DNA of 39,366 nucleotides from Candidatus Thorarchaeota archaeon SMTZ1-45 (GTDB lineage: Archaea; Asgardarchaeota; Thorarchaeia; Thorarchaeales; Thorarchaeaceae): positions 1-39,366 of the forward strand of contig LRSL01000009.1 in assembly GCA_001563335.1 (NCBI GenBank). Reading direction: 5' to 3'. The first letter of the stretch is position 1; every line of letters begins with the position of its first letter. Made by a program: the position numbers and the translations under genes. Positions 1 to 7,353 of the stretch are shown in pieces. Below the pieces are notes generated by a model. It searched no databases, had not been told where the DNA came from, and saw only the letters and a list, made by a program, of their open reading frames with translations.

Positions 1-138
1 CTGATTATTTGTCATAAGTTTCAACTCTCCAGACACAGTAAGGTAGAAAGATTAAGACGCTACTTTCAGTAAATTATCAAGGTTGCCTCTGACAAATGAA
101 TCGTAAACGAACCTTGTTCAAGATTGGTGTGAATTGAT

Positions 139-846
139 ATGAAGAATAGTGAGATATCAGAACGCTTCTCGAAACTCTCAACTCCTCTAATAGCAGATGC
201 CTGCATTCGGTTGGGAGTGTCATTCAACATTGCCCCTTTCGGAATTCAGCCCGTTCTAATTGACTGTCGGATTGGAGGTAAAGCTCTACCAGTGCGTCAC
301 TTTGGAAGTGTTGATGTATTTCTCGAAGCAATGAACGAAGCGGAGGAGGGAGACATTCTTGTAGTGGACAACAATGGTAGGTGTGATGAGGGTTGTATCG
401 GAGACCTAATTGTAATCGAGGCTAATTCTTGTAATCTAGGTGGGATTGTAATTTGGGGCACACATAGGGACACGCCAGAACTTCGAAGCCTTGGGTTTCC
501 ACTATTTAGCTACGGTTCGTGGCCAGTCGGTCCGTTGAGAGTCGATGAGCGTGGTCCTGAAGTCTTTGAGTCTGCCCGTTTTGGGGAATATGGTGTGACA
601 AGAGATGATGCTGTTTTCGGGGACCTAGATGGAGTCTTATTTGTCCCATATGGGAGTGTCAACGAAGTATTGCAGATGGCTGAATCTCTCTCAGAAACTG
701 AAAAATCTCAGGCTAAAGCTGTGAGAAGTGGAAAGACTTTGAGGGAGCAGCTTCGGTTCGATGAATATTTGACCAAGAGAAAAAAAGACCCTCAATACGA
801 CTTCCGTAAGCATCTTCGTAAAATTGGTGGAGCTATAGAAGAATAG
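139..846 (+). CDS. RraA-like / HMG-CHA aldolase family protein
   Basis: The 235-aa protein resembles the RraA / demethylmenaquinone-methyltransferase-like fold that includes 4-hydroxy-4-methyl-2-oxoglutarate aldolases. What is seen: an N-terminal 'STPLIADA' segment, a GDL motif near residue 92, and a GTHRD segment near residue 108 whose Arg-Asp pair corresponds to the substrate and metal-binding pair of the aldolases. Members of this family range from divalent-metal-dependent aldolases and oxaloacetate decarboxylases to regulators of RNase E. Archaea lack RNase E of that type, so a metabolic role is more likely. The exact substrate cannot be read from the sequence. The gene stands alone and the following Bat-type regulator is on the opposite strand. 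Confidence 0.8.
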   Translation: MKNSEISERFSKLSTPLIADACIRLGVSFNIAPFGIQPVLIDCRIGGKALPVRHFGSVDVFLEAMNEAEEGDILVVDNNGRCDEGCIGDLIVIEANSCNLGGIVIWGTHRDTPELRSLGFPLFSYGSWPVGPLRVDERGPEVFESARFGEYGVTRDDAVFGDLDGVLFVPYGSVNEVLQMAESLSETEKSQAKAVRSGKTLREQLRFDEYLTKRKKDPQYDFRKHLRKIGGAIEE

Positions 847-960
847 AATCAACAAGGGTTTACAAATAATCTCTCTCACATATTTGATAAATGCTCTTAG
901 AAAGGGGTTTTAGAAGACTTACAGTTCTATGAGTTGCCAATACTAGACTCTCATTTTGCA

Positions 961-1686
961 TCAATTAGTTTCTGTTGCAAGTGTTATCGACATAGGACTA
1001 CTGAGCTGAGCTCGGAACAATTGAATGTGAGGAATGAGTGCGCTCATCACTTTTCTTTCAGCTTTCTTCAAGTGTTCTTGAAATGTTGATCTAGGCACTC
1101 CAAGTTTCTTCGCTATTGATTGAATATCAGTTCTTCTAGGTCTATCATAATATCCATAGATGAACGCTGTCACAAGTGAATCCATCTGTTTCTCAGTTAA
1201 TTTAGAAAACATTGCATCTGCTGAAGCCGAAAGAGAACTTGCTAGGAACCCCTCGAAAGTACTTCTTTTTAACACCTCAACTTCAAAACCACTTTCCCTC
1301 AGTTTTCTTAGTAGTTTACCAAACTCCTCTGATTTGAAAGTCACCACTCGATAGTACTCCCAGCCGCTGTCATAGACAACTGGGTACACTTCTAGTAAAT
1401 CCAACTCTTCAATCGTTTCAGTTACGGTTTCAACACCTGCTGTACAAGAACGAGCCCTAGTAATCAGGTGAACCTTGCGATCATCGGACATCACATCGAT
1501 TTTCACATCAATCTCCATTAGTTCTTCAAGAATCATCTCATAATCTTCCTGATTCTCAACAATAAACTCGAGAACCTGCTGTTCTCGGTTACTCCACTCG
1601 AACATCTTCACTGAAGGATATCTTCTTGAGATATTGCTAATTGGACAATCATGTGACACTCTGAATTCCAACATTGACATTGTCAT
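961..1686 (-). CDS. Bat-type HTH transcriptional regulator (paralogue 1)
   Basis: This is a 241-aa cytoplasmic regulator. The last ~60 residues form a HTH_10 (Bat-type) domain: 'LTEKQMDSLVTAFIYGYY', then a recognition-helix region with 'GVPRSTFQEHLKKAE' and the family's typical 'LIPHIQLF' end. The first ~150 residues are an uncharacterised sensor-like region. The protein is a clear paralogue of the regulator at 14204-14917: both begin with a beta strand followed by 'D.PS.K.F.W.N', and both have a Cys in the middle (here 'SCTAG', there 'CTCGG') that could bind a ligand or metal. ATG codons at 1686 and 1680 are both possible starts. An imperfect palindrome (1747-1760) lies about 60 bp upstream and resembles the palindrome upstream of the paralogue, which suggests a shared DNA target or autoregulation. 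Confidence 0.85.
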   Translation of the reverse strand: MTMSMLEFRVSHDCPISNISRRYPSVKMFEWSNREQQVLEFIVENQEDYEMILEELMEIDVKIDVMSDDRKVHLITRARSCTAGVETVTETIEELDLLEVYPVVYDSGWEYYRVVTFKSEEFGKLLRKLRESGFEVEVLKRSTFEGFLASSLSASADAMFSKLTEKQMDSLVTAFIYGYYDRPRRTDIQSIAKKLGVPRSTFQEHLKKAERKVMSALIPHIQLFRAQLSSPMSITLATETN

Positions 1687-1746
1687 TCATCTTCGTCGAA
1701 CATTTTAATGTAATAATCACTCCATAATTTGACCTTAAAAGTGGTG

Positions 1747-1760
1747 CCGGCGTATGCTGG
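1747..1760. promoter_or_regulatory. imperfect palindrome upstream of Bat-type regulator 1
   Basis: CCGGCGTATGCTGG is an inverted repeat with two transition mismatches. It sits next to an AT-rich TTTTAAGG element (minus strand, about 1733-1740) that could be the TATA region of the regulator gene. It matches the pattern CCGRC(N4)GYCGG of the sites at 13876-13895 and 14951-14970 in most positions. Its role as an operator is inferred from position and similarity only. Confidence 0.4.
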
Positions 1761-1814
1761 TTGTCTGTTTCGGCCAGCTAAAGTGATTTCGTCCCGCGAA
1801 TGGTCTGTATACAA

Positions 1815-2315
1815 CTAATGAGTTGCAATCCAATCCCTGTGAATAGCTGCCAAATGACCAGAATGGTAGTTCAGATGGCAAAACATGTCTGCGATTACTT
1901 GCCTAATTGATTTTCCACCAAAGAATTCAGGTATAGCTTTATCATCGATTACTCTCTCAAAATCATCACGACTGGCATTTTTCACCCAGTCTAGGAAAGC
2001 CCGTTCACAGAAATCATAGTACTCTTGAATCTTTACTATGTCGATTCCATCCCAGTTTCCTGATGTTCCAGGTAAGTAATTCTCATATATCTTGACAAAA
2101 TTTGAGTGTCCCTTTCTTAGACCTTTAATCACAAAATTCAATGTGAAATCGTAGACTGCCGCTTGATGTGCTAGCACCCAACCAAATGCTGACATCTTTG
2201 ATCTCGGTCGATATGAAAGGTCAATCAGTCCAGACTTAGTCATCTTCAAGATTTCTTGCTCACGCCATGCTCGGACTCTATTTACAGTGTTCTCCACGAA
2301 TTCATTCTCAGTCAT
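1815..2315 (-). CDS. DinB-superfamily four-helix protein
   Basis: The protein is likely a DinB/YfiT-type four-helix-bundle metalloprotein. It has the family's early His ('WVLAHQAAVYDF', near residue 50) and a late His pair in 'YHSGHLAAIHRDW' near the C terminus, the usual three-His metal site. Such proteins often act as metal- or thiol-dependent transferases or stress proteins, but the reaction here is unknown. The reading frame is open up to an ATG at 2339. A TATA-like GGTATAATA (minus strand, about 2347-2355) lies too close to that codon, so the ATG at 2315 (MTENEF) is the more likely start, giving about 166 aa. A CCGGCGT half-site like those near the Bat-type regulators overlaps the promoter. 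Confidence 0.75.
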   Translation of the reverse strand: MTENEFVENTVNRVRAWREQEILKMTKSGLIDLSYRPRSKMSAFGWVLAHQAAVYDFTLNFVIKGLRKGHSNFVKIYENYLPGTSGNWDGIDIVKIQEYYDFCERAFLDWVKNASRDDFERVIDDKAIPEFFGGKSIRQVIADMFCHLNYHSGHLAAIHRDWIATH

Positions 2316-2345
2316 ATTCAGGAACGAAAATTGAAACATTGTTAA

Positions 2346-2360
2346 GTATTATACCGGCGT
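2346..2360 (-). promoter_or_regulatory. TATA-like element with overlapping CCGGC half-site
   Basis: On the minus strand the sequence reads ACGCCGGTATAATAC. TATAATA is placed about 25-30 bp before the position expected for a leaderless or short-leader mRNA starting at the DinB-like gene's ATG (2315). The adjoining ACGCCGGTA (2352-2360) is identical to the half-site of the palindromes near the two Bat-type regulators. The other half of the repeat is poorly kept here. Confidence 0.35.
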
Positions 2361-2512
2361 CTGCCACCTCTTACTCGATTTGACTATTAATAGTTCATGA
2401 ACATTGAATATCATCAGTAGAAAATCATGTCAAATGGTCAAGTCCTAGTGTTCTCACTAGTTCTATAACTAGAATCATAAAGATTCATATCAAACTCTTA
2501 GATGGGTATTTT

Positions 2513-2770
2513 ATGAATCATCGGAGGCTTAGAACCTATTCCAAGGAAATCGGACTTATTCTCATAGGCATGATCATCGCGATAATGGGAATTCTTCTTG
2601 ATGCTTACTGGACTGAACAGTTCTATGCTAACAAGCCTCCATTTTCAACAGGTCCGATTCTGATTGGTACCGCAGGTCTTTTCTTCATATTCCCAGTTGG
2701 ATTGCTGATATTGATCTATGGTGTTCTTGTCATAGTATACAATTCAAAACGTTGGTTAGGAGTACATTAA
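2513..2770 (+). CDS. small two-TM membrane protein
   Basis: This is an 85-aa protein of unknown function with two hydrophobic segments, about residues 12-30 (starting 'IGLILIGMIIAIMGILL') and 47-75. They are joined by a short polar loop ('DAYWTEQFYANKPPF'). The first 10 residues and the C terminus are basic (RR, KR), which favours both ends being cytoplasmic. The layout is like the 64-aa protein at 4229-4423: two membrane segments with a 'YW.EQF' motif in the loop. The two may be distant paralogues. It stands alone between genes on the other strand. Confidence 0.6.
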   Translation: MNHRRLRTYSKEIGLILIGMIIAIMGILLDAYWTEQFYANKPPFSTGPILIGTAGLFFIFPVGLLILIYGVLVIVYNSKRWLGVH

Positions 2771-2912
2771 TTGCTAGGCAGAACAGTACTTCTCTGACGA
2801 GTTGAAGCTCTTAACTTGTTTGTCGTACCAATTCTTACTCTTTAGGTTTCCTAACTGTCACAGATGAGAGGATTGACCATGCTTTGAATCTTGTTAGACG
2901 AGGTTCTAAGTG

Positions 2913-3920
2913 TTAATATCCCAATGAAAGGAAACATTCCACTTGCTCGTTGTAGCCTTTTACTCTATTCGTGTTGAATTGTATATCGAATGAATCAACA
3001 AGCGCAGTCATCGAGGAACTGGAAACATCGATTTTGCTTAGCCATCTAACCGCATTTCTATACAGTGGCCAATCTGACTCCACATCATCGGGTTCTGGAG
3101 TATCTGGGGGAAACTCCCAGCCATCCCGATCGCTTCCTTCCTCTATCTCGCCATGCGGACCAATAAGAAACACTCTGCCCTCTCCGTATGAACAGGCTAT
3201 GATTGCTGCTTTTCCTATGATATCATACTCGCCCAGAATGGAAACGCTAGCATCATCATATGGTTCAAGATAGGGTCCACCCAAGTAGAACATCGTCATC
3301 GGATTTGGCATGGACTCAGTAATAGGATGAGTTTGGTCAACAATGTTGATCTCAGTCATTGCCCAGTAGGTATTATTGCGATCTGCGATTTCGAATATAG
3401 GTCCGTGCGCTACGCCTGGAAAAAGGTCTAGGTTTAATTCATCTCCCTCCACCTTATAATCAGGAGGCGGATAAGCATCATCATCCATCCAGACCATATA
3501 GTCTGCAGCATAGTACGCTCCAGCGCAAATTCCCAGATACCCACCACCCTCAGAAACAAATTCCTGTATCTCTGCCTTGCCTTCAAGACCCACATCAATC
3601 CAGTATTCTGGATAGCGTCCTCCTGGCCACATTAGCACATCATAATCGTCAAGGCATCCGTCTTTGATATCCTGACCTGTCACTGTTGTGAAAGAGCAAC
3701 CCATCCATTCAGTCATATTCGATAGAATTGCTTCTGATATTACCCACGCCCCCTCTCCATTATAATACGCAACATCTACATTGCTTAGGTCTGTATCTTC
3801 TATAGATGGTTCTTGCGCGCCTATGAAAAATAGAACTCCAACCGAGATGATAAGCGCAGAGAGAATAACTGCAATTACGCCCTTGGTGAGAGCAAAGTTG
3901 GTCACAACAAACACCTTCAC
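2913..3920 (-). CDS. membrane-anchored BPL_N / class I amidotransferase-like protein
   Basis: The 335-aa protein begins with a hydrophobic segment (about residues 9-33) that acts as a signal anchor. The body is a BPL_N-type flavodoxin-like domain of the glutamine-amidotransferase superfamily: 'VDVAYYNGEGAW' near 49, 'DVLMWPGGRYPEY' near 94, and the nucleophile elbow 'GICAGAYY' with Cys132. The function is unknown. Related domains occur at the N terminus of eukaryotic biotin-protein ligase and as secreted proteins in archaea and bacteria. With the signal anchor, the domain should face outside the cell, so biotin ligation is unlikely. The start is a GTG at 3920. A shifted frame nearby offers an ATG but does not encode the domain. 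Confidence 0.75.
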   Translation of the reverse strand: MKVFVVTNFALTKGVIAVILSALIISVGVLFFIGAQEPSIEDTDLSNVDVAYYNGEGAWVISEAILSNMTEWMGCSFTTVTGQDIKDGCLDDYDVLMWPGGRYPEYWIDVGLEGKAEIQEFVSEGGGYLGICAGAYYAADYMVWMDDDAYPPPDYKVEGDELNLDLFPGVAHGPIFEIADRNNTYWAMTEINIVDQTHPITESMPNPMTMFYLGGPYLEPYDDASVSILGEYDIIGKAAIIACSYGEGRVFLIGPHGEIEEGSDRDGWEFPPDTPEPDDVESDWPLYRNAVRWLSKIDVSSSSMTALVDSFDIQFNTNRVKGYNEQVECFLSLGY

Positions 3921-4118
3921 TCGTATTCACATTCATTTGTATTACATCTTTCCATCTTTTTGGAAATCTTTTGCATACTTCAACCAATGACGTATGGTGA
4001 GATGTTACCCCTCATTGACATTGTAGTCCATATCTATTGACGCTTCTCTCTATTGATTGATTTGAGTAGTTGAATCTAGGAATTTACGCTCAACTCAGCC
4101 TTACTCCACCACAACTTC

Positions 4119-4124
4119 TATAAA
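4119..4124 (+). promoter_or_regulatory. TATA box of tRNA-Lys-like promoter copy
   Basis: TATAAA is preceded by TTC and followed by CT, the same context as at 4538-4543. It is exactly 32 bp upstream of a GGGCCAGTGG identical to the first ten bases of the tRNA-Lys gene, the same distance as at the intact gene. This is therefore a duplicated tRNA promoter. Confidence 0.6.
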
Positions 4125-4150
4125 CTGAAGACGAACAGATGGCATTTCGT

Positions 4151-4210
4151 GGGCCAGTGGTCTTTCATCGGGCTCTAGTTGATTATATCGCTTGATTACC
4201 CTTCAATCCT
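4151..4210 (+). pseudogene. decayed tRNA-Lys copy (5' end retained)
   Basis: GGGCCAGTGG matches positions 1-10 of tRNA-Lys at 4570, and the flanking CGT is also shared. After that the similarity is weak: a GGCTCT (4171-4176) resembles the anticodon-loop region and a TTCAATCC (4202-4209) resembles a T-loop and T-stem with one A lost. There is no D-stem or acceptor 3' strand, so it cannot fold as a tRNA. The promoter and the first bases are certain duplicates. That the rest is the same gene in decay is inferred. Confidence 0.45.
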
Positions 4211-4228
4211 GTTAATTATTTAAACTCC

Positions 4229-4423
4229 TCAACGTTTTCTTAACATGAGCACCACAGCCGCTATTATGAGCACGCAGCCACCAATAAAGAGGAGTAACTT
4301 GAACTGCTCCAACCAATAAGGGGTTGGGACTGAGCCTGGACTAGAACCTCCAAATATCAATAATATGATTCCGAAAAAAAGCAGACTACCCGCTAAATTA
4401 TAGTCCCGCTCCACTGCGGCCAC
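4229..4423 (-). CDS. small two-TM membrane protein
   Basis: This 64-aa protein of unknown function has two hydrophobic stretches, about residues 10-28 ('LAGSLLFFGIILLIFGG') and 42-60, and a basic end 'LRKR'. The start is a GTG. An AT-rich TTTATTAA element on the minus strand (about 4446-4453) lies about 25-30 bp upstream, as expected for a leaderless archaeal mRNA. It is the only gene between the decayed tRNA-Lys copy and the intact tRNA-Lys. It shares the two-TM layout and a 'YW.EQF' loop motif with the 85-aa protein at 2513-2770. Confidence 0.55.
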   Translation of the reverse strand: MAAVERDYNLAGSLLFFGIILLIFGGSSPGSVPTPYWLEQFKLLLFIGGCVLIIAAVVLMLRKR

Positions 4424-4537
4424 CTATGCAGAGTAAACAGCTTAGTCTTAATAAACCCAGATATCAAGTATGAAACTTACCTTGCATACTGTCAGTAGCC
4501 AGTTGTACAACACAACCCTCGTTAACACCGCAATCTC

Positions 4538-4543
4538 TATAAA
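4538..4543 (+). promoter_or_regulatory. TATA box of tRNA-Lys
   Basis: TATAAA lies 32 bp upstream of the first base of the tRNA. This is the usual archaeal spacing for a transcript that starts just before or at the mature 5' end. Confidence 0.65.
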
Positions 4544-4607
4544 CTTACAACAGGCAAAGGGCGTTCCGTGGGCCAGTGGCTAAGCCAGGTATAGCGACAG
4601 GCTCTTA

Positions 4608-4638
4608 CTTCTCTCAGGTTATTCTGGGAGGAAGAGAG
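4608..4638 (+). other. tRNA-Lys intron 1 (canonical 37/38, 31 nt)
   Basis: The intron forms a textbook bulge-helix-bulge with the exons. The anticodon stem is the outer helix. The central 4-bp helix pairs CTCT (4602-4605) with AGAG (4633-4636). The 3-nt bulges are TA^C and AG^A. An inner helix TTCTCTC/GGGAGGA is closed by a 10-nt loop. Cuts at these bulges restore a 7-nt anticodon loop. The splicing endonuclease gene is not in the window. Confidence 0.9.
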
Positions 4639-4657
4639 ACTTGTTGGTCGAGGGTTC

Positions 4658-4687
4658 TGGCTTGTTGATTTCCAACAAGTCGCCCAA
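4658..4687 (+). other. tRNA-Lys intron 2 (T-loop 56/57, 30 nt)
   Basis: Removal of these 30 nt joins TTC to AAAT and restores a consensus T-loop. The insert forms a 9-bp hairpin, GGCTTGTTG with CAACAAGTC around an ATTTC loop. A 4-bp helix GGGT/GCCC flanks it, with 3-nt bulges TC^T and AA^A at the expected cut sites. The outer helix is weak, so the motif is a relaxed bulge-helix-bulge that competes with the T-stem. Non-canonical introns in the T-arm are known in some archaea. The exact cut within the A-run is fixed only by the need for a 7-nt T-loop. Confidence 0.8.
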
Positions 4688-4710
4688 AAATCCCTCCTGG
4701 CCCGCCACAT

Positions 4711-7095
4711 TTACTTCTTCCGAATTACTACAAACAAGACAATTGCAATCCCACCTACAACTCCAATTGTGAATATGATGATAACTATCAGAGTGTCCAG
4801 AGGAGGAGGTCCTGTGGTTGTATCTGAAGCTGTAGATGTAGTGTCGGTTATAGTTGTCGGAAAAGTGGTCGTCGTTGTAGTTGTAGTAGTTGTTACAGTT
4901 TCCTCCACCACTGTGATAATGACCGTGTCTACCAGATTATATCCCGAAGCATCGTTCACTACCAAGGTCAGATTGTAACTACCAACTGATAGACCATTGA
5001 TTGACTTTGATATATGGTCTAGAGAAGAGTTCAAAGAATTTTGAACAATAATTGCTCCTTCCCACAATAACATGTATGATTCGGGATTTGGTAACCTAAC
5101 ATCCCATGAGATCGTAGGGACAATCGAACCAACCACATATTGAACATCATCCTGCCATGTGAGAAAGCCTAACGGATAGTTATCCACACCCATTCCTCCA
5201 ACGGAATAGACACCTTCGCCAGAATAGTCTGACCAGATATTACCCGTGTCTACACCATCATCCCATTCATTCCATATCCCACTATCAACAGCATTACCAG
5301 CCTCATTAAAGCCAATCATGTTGTTATAGATCTCAGAAAAGAGAGTATAGGATCCAAGATTCATTCCATAGTCAGCATTTCCATAGATTCTGTTATCGAG
5401 AATTCTTACGCCTGATGTAAAGTCCAAATGAAGCCCGTCTGACGAACTCCCAAGAATCGTGTTGTTGACAATCTCCAGATAGTTGACAACATAGAGTTCG
5501 AGAGGATCAGTATTATCATAGATCATGTTGTTTCTGACCACTCCGTAGCTGGTGTTAACTATGTTGATAGGATATCCCAGATTTTCATGTATCTGATTGA
5601 AATCAAAAATGTAATTATCAGAGCTAAATACCCAAATACCAAGCCCATTTCTCAGGATTTCACTCTCAGTCACAGTTGTGTAGTCAGATGTGTCAATTTG
5701 GAGTCCTCCAACGGAAGAATCTTTGATGGTCACATTTGTTAGGGTGCAATTGAGTGAGTGTGAAACTTCTATTCCTAAATCGTAGTTATCCACCAATAGA
5801 ACATCCCTTATACTACAATTGAAGCACGAATGAATCGCCATGCCAACAGTCGCAGAGGCGAATGTTCCATTTACTATAGAAAGATGGTTGGAACCTACCA
5901 ACACAAGCTGTCCGTATTCATTCCCGTTGATGGTCAAATCGCCCTGGTTGAGATAGTATCCGAACGGTTTTCCATTGACCGTGTTTCCTGTTTCAGAAAT
6001 AGTCCAGTACTCGGTAGCAGCTCCATTGAATATTATACCACATTCGATGAGAGTATTGTTTCTCAGTGTGGTATTCTCTGACTCGAACAAACTGATACCA
6101 TACAGGTTCTCACTGATTTCCATATCACTGATTGTGCAATTTGAGCACGATAGAAGACTTGGTCCAACTGATACATTGAAGAACACTCCTGAGTCGAGAC
6201 TCACATTGAAGCAGTCGATTAAGAACAGCTGGCCAAATTGATTTCCATCAATCTCGGTATTGTTTGTCCCTAAGAAATATCCAAGGGGTTTACCATTTAC
6301 CATATTCTCGGAGAAGTTGTGCATCCAGTACTCTTTGGACCCTACGATTCCGAAACCCCCATTTTGGAGTATATTGTTGACAAATGTGCAATTTCCAGTC
6401 GACCTGATGTAGAGCCCGAAAAAGCCGCTATCAATTATCTCGTTATCAGCGACTGTGATATTCTCAGAATCTTGAAATCTGATCCCCATTTCTCCGCAAT
6501 TGCGAATATAGTTATTCTCGACAATGGAGTATTTCAGATAGGCTAGATGGAAGCCGTAGCCTTCACAATTAATGACTCTATTCTCACTCAAAGTGCAATT
6601 GTAGCTTGACGCAGCCTGAGCGATTCCATAATAGCCACAGTCAGATAATGTGTTATTTACAATAGTGCAATCAATAGTGCCAATTAAGGCGATTCCAATG
6701 TAGCCGTTAGATATACTACAATTCTCGATAGCACCGTTACTCACATGTGAAAGCCTGATACTATTTGTTTTCACTTCACCTGTTTGCGACAGAACACAGT
6801 TCCTAATGACGAAATGGACATTGGTGTTAAAGATGTATATACATGTACCAGCAGTGACTATTTCCAGTCCTTCGATAATATATGGGGACTGTTGAGTTCC
6901 ATCACCTGGCCATCCCTGTGCTGCGAAAGCGGCATTTCCTGATATTGATATAGGACCATGAGGTACGAGTGATGATGGACTGGTTGAGGTATTTGGAAGC
7001 TCAGTCAAATACACCAGCATAGAACTGACGCTCGCACTAACAATTAACATCCCCACCAAGAAACTCAACAACTGCAGAACATTGATTCTTCTCAC
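4711..7095 (-). CDS. large surface-anchored parallel beta-helix (NosD-type) protein
   Basis: The 794-aa protein is exported and anchored at both ends. It has an N-terminal hydrophobic signal anchor (about 7-29), a long region of parallel-beta-helix repeats (about 60-640) with many N-N and 'NCTI/NCSI' ladder motifs, and an Ig/cadherin-like domain (about 650-735). A Thr-rich linker with a run of about 10 Thr follows, then a C-terminal transmembrane helix (about 768-790) ending in RKK. Two copies of a NosD-type insert ('VNGKP.GY.L', then 'GQL.L') occur near 270 and 380. Such repeats are typical of archaeal surface glycoproteins with sugar- or metal-binding beta-helices. No catalytic site is evident, and N-glycosylation sequons are abundant. 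The start is a GTG preceded by GGGGA. The gene fills the first segment between the tRNA-Lys and the first tRNA-tail copy. Confidence 0.85.
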   Translation of the reverse strand: MRRINVLQLLSFLVGMLIVSASVSSMLVYLTELPNTSTSPSSLVPHGPISISGNAAFAAQGWPGDGTQQSPYIIEGLEIVTAGTCIYIFNTNVHFVIRNCVLSQTGEVKTNSIRLSHVSNGAIENCSISNGYIGIALIGTIDCTIVNNTLSDCGYYGIAQAASSYNCTLSENRVINCEGYGFHLAYLKYSIVENNYIRNCGEMGIRFQDSENITVADNEIIDSGFFGLYIRSTGNCTFVNNILQNGGFGIVGSKEYWMHNFSENMVNGKPLGYFLGTNNTEIDGNQFGQLFLIDCFNVSLDSGVFFNVSVGPSLLSCSNCTISDMEISENLYGISLFESENTTLRNNTLIECGIIFNGAATEYWTISETGNTVNGKPFGYYLNQGDLTINGNEYGQLVLVGSNHLSIVNGTFASATVGMAIHSCFNCSIRDVLLVDNYDLGIEVSHSLNCTLTNVTIKDSSVGGLQIDTSDYTTVTESEILRNGLGIWVFSSDNYIFDFNQIHENLGYPINIVNTSYGVVRNNMIYDNTDPLELYVVNYLEIVNNTILGSSSDGLHLDFTSGVRILDNRIYGNADYGMNLGSYTLFSEIYNNMIGFNEAGNAVDSGIWNEWDDGVDTGNIWSDYSGEGVYSVGGMGVDNYPLGFLTWQDDVQYVVGSIVPTISWDVRLPNPESYMLLWEGAIIVQNSLNSSLDHISKSINGLSVGSYNLTLVVNDASGYNLVDTVIITVVEETVTTTTTTTTTTFPTTITDTTSTASDTTTGPPPLDTLIVIIIFTIGVVGGIAIVLFVVIRKK

Positions 7096-7261
7096 GAATC
7101 TCCCCAGTACACATTTACCTGTCTGCTATATAAACCAAAGCAATTTATCTATTCATTTATGGACGCTGTAATAGGTTAGAAAATACTGTCTAACTTGCCA
7201 TCACCACTCTATCTATTCTACTTGACCTTACTCAAAGGTATCAGGTATGCCTTTCAGCCAA

Positions 7262-7283
7262 TTAAATTCCTCCTAGCCCGCCA
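7262..7283 (+). repeat. tRNA-Lys 3'-tail copy 1 (putative att remnant)
   Basis: The last 20 bases match 18 of 20 bases of the spliced tRNA-Lys 3' tail (end of T-loop, T-stem 3' strand, acceptor 3' strand, G73, CCA), in the same orientation as the tRNA. There is no 5' tRNA half upstream. It lies between the starts of the divergent beta-helix and CPBP genes. An attachment-site remnant is inferred. Confidence 0.7.
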
Positions 7284-7353
7284 TTTCATAAAAATTTGCT
7301 TTAATCCAATTCTCTATTATATCATAACTAAGTAGACCATCTGGTTAATCAAA

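Larger units (their letters stand above)
4570..4707 (+). tRNA. tRNA-Lys(CUU) with two introns, CCA encoded
   Basis: The gene folds completely once two introns are removed. Acceptor GGGCCAG (4570-4576) pairs with CTGGCCC (4697-4703), followed by G73 and an encoded CCA (4705-4707). D-stem GCTA/TAGC (4579-4582, 4592-4595). Anticodon stem ACAGG (4597-4601) with CTTGT (4640-4644). Anticodon CTT (4604-4606). Variable loop TGGTC. T-stem GAGGG (4650-4654) with CCCTC (4692-4696). After splicing, the T-loop reads TTCAAAT, exactly the tRNA consensus, and the mature tRNA is 77 nt including CCA. Intron 1 follows position 37. Intron 2 lies inside the T-loop between positions 56 and 57. The 3' end is 3 bp from the stop codon of the converging beta-helix gene. 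Confidence 0.93.

Noticed and set aside
3760..3987. 75-aa minus-strand frame with an ATG just upstream of the BPL_N start
   Set aside because: It is a shifted frame over the start of the BPL_N gene; the Cys/Arg-rich product looks like a shadow.
4769..4978. Valine-rich 69-aa reading frame
   Set aside because: It is the antisense of the Thr-rich linker in the beta-helix protein; the poly-Val run only reflects the ACN repeats.
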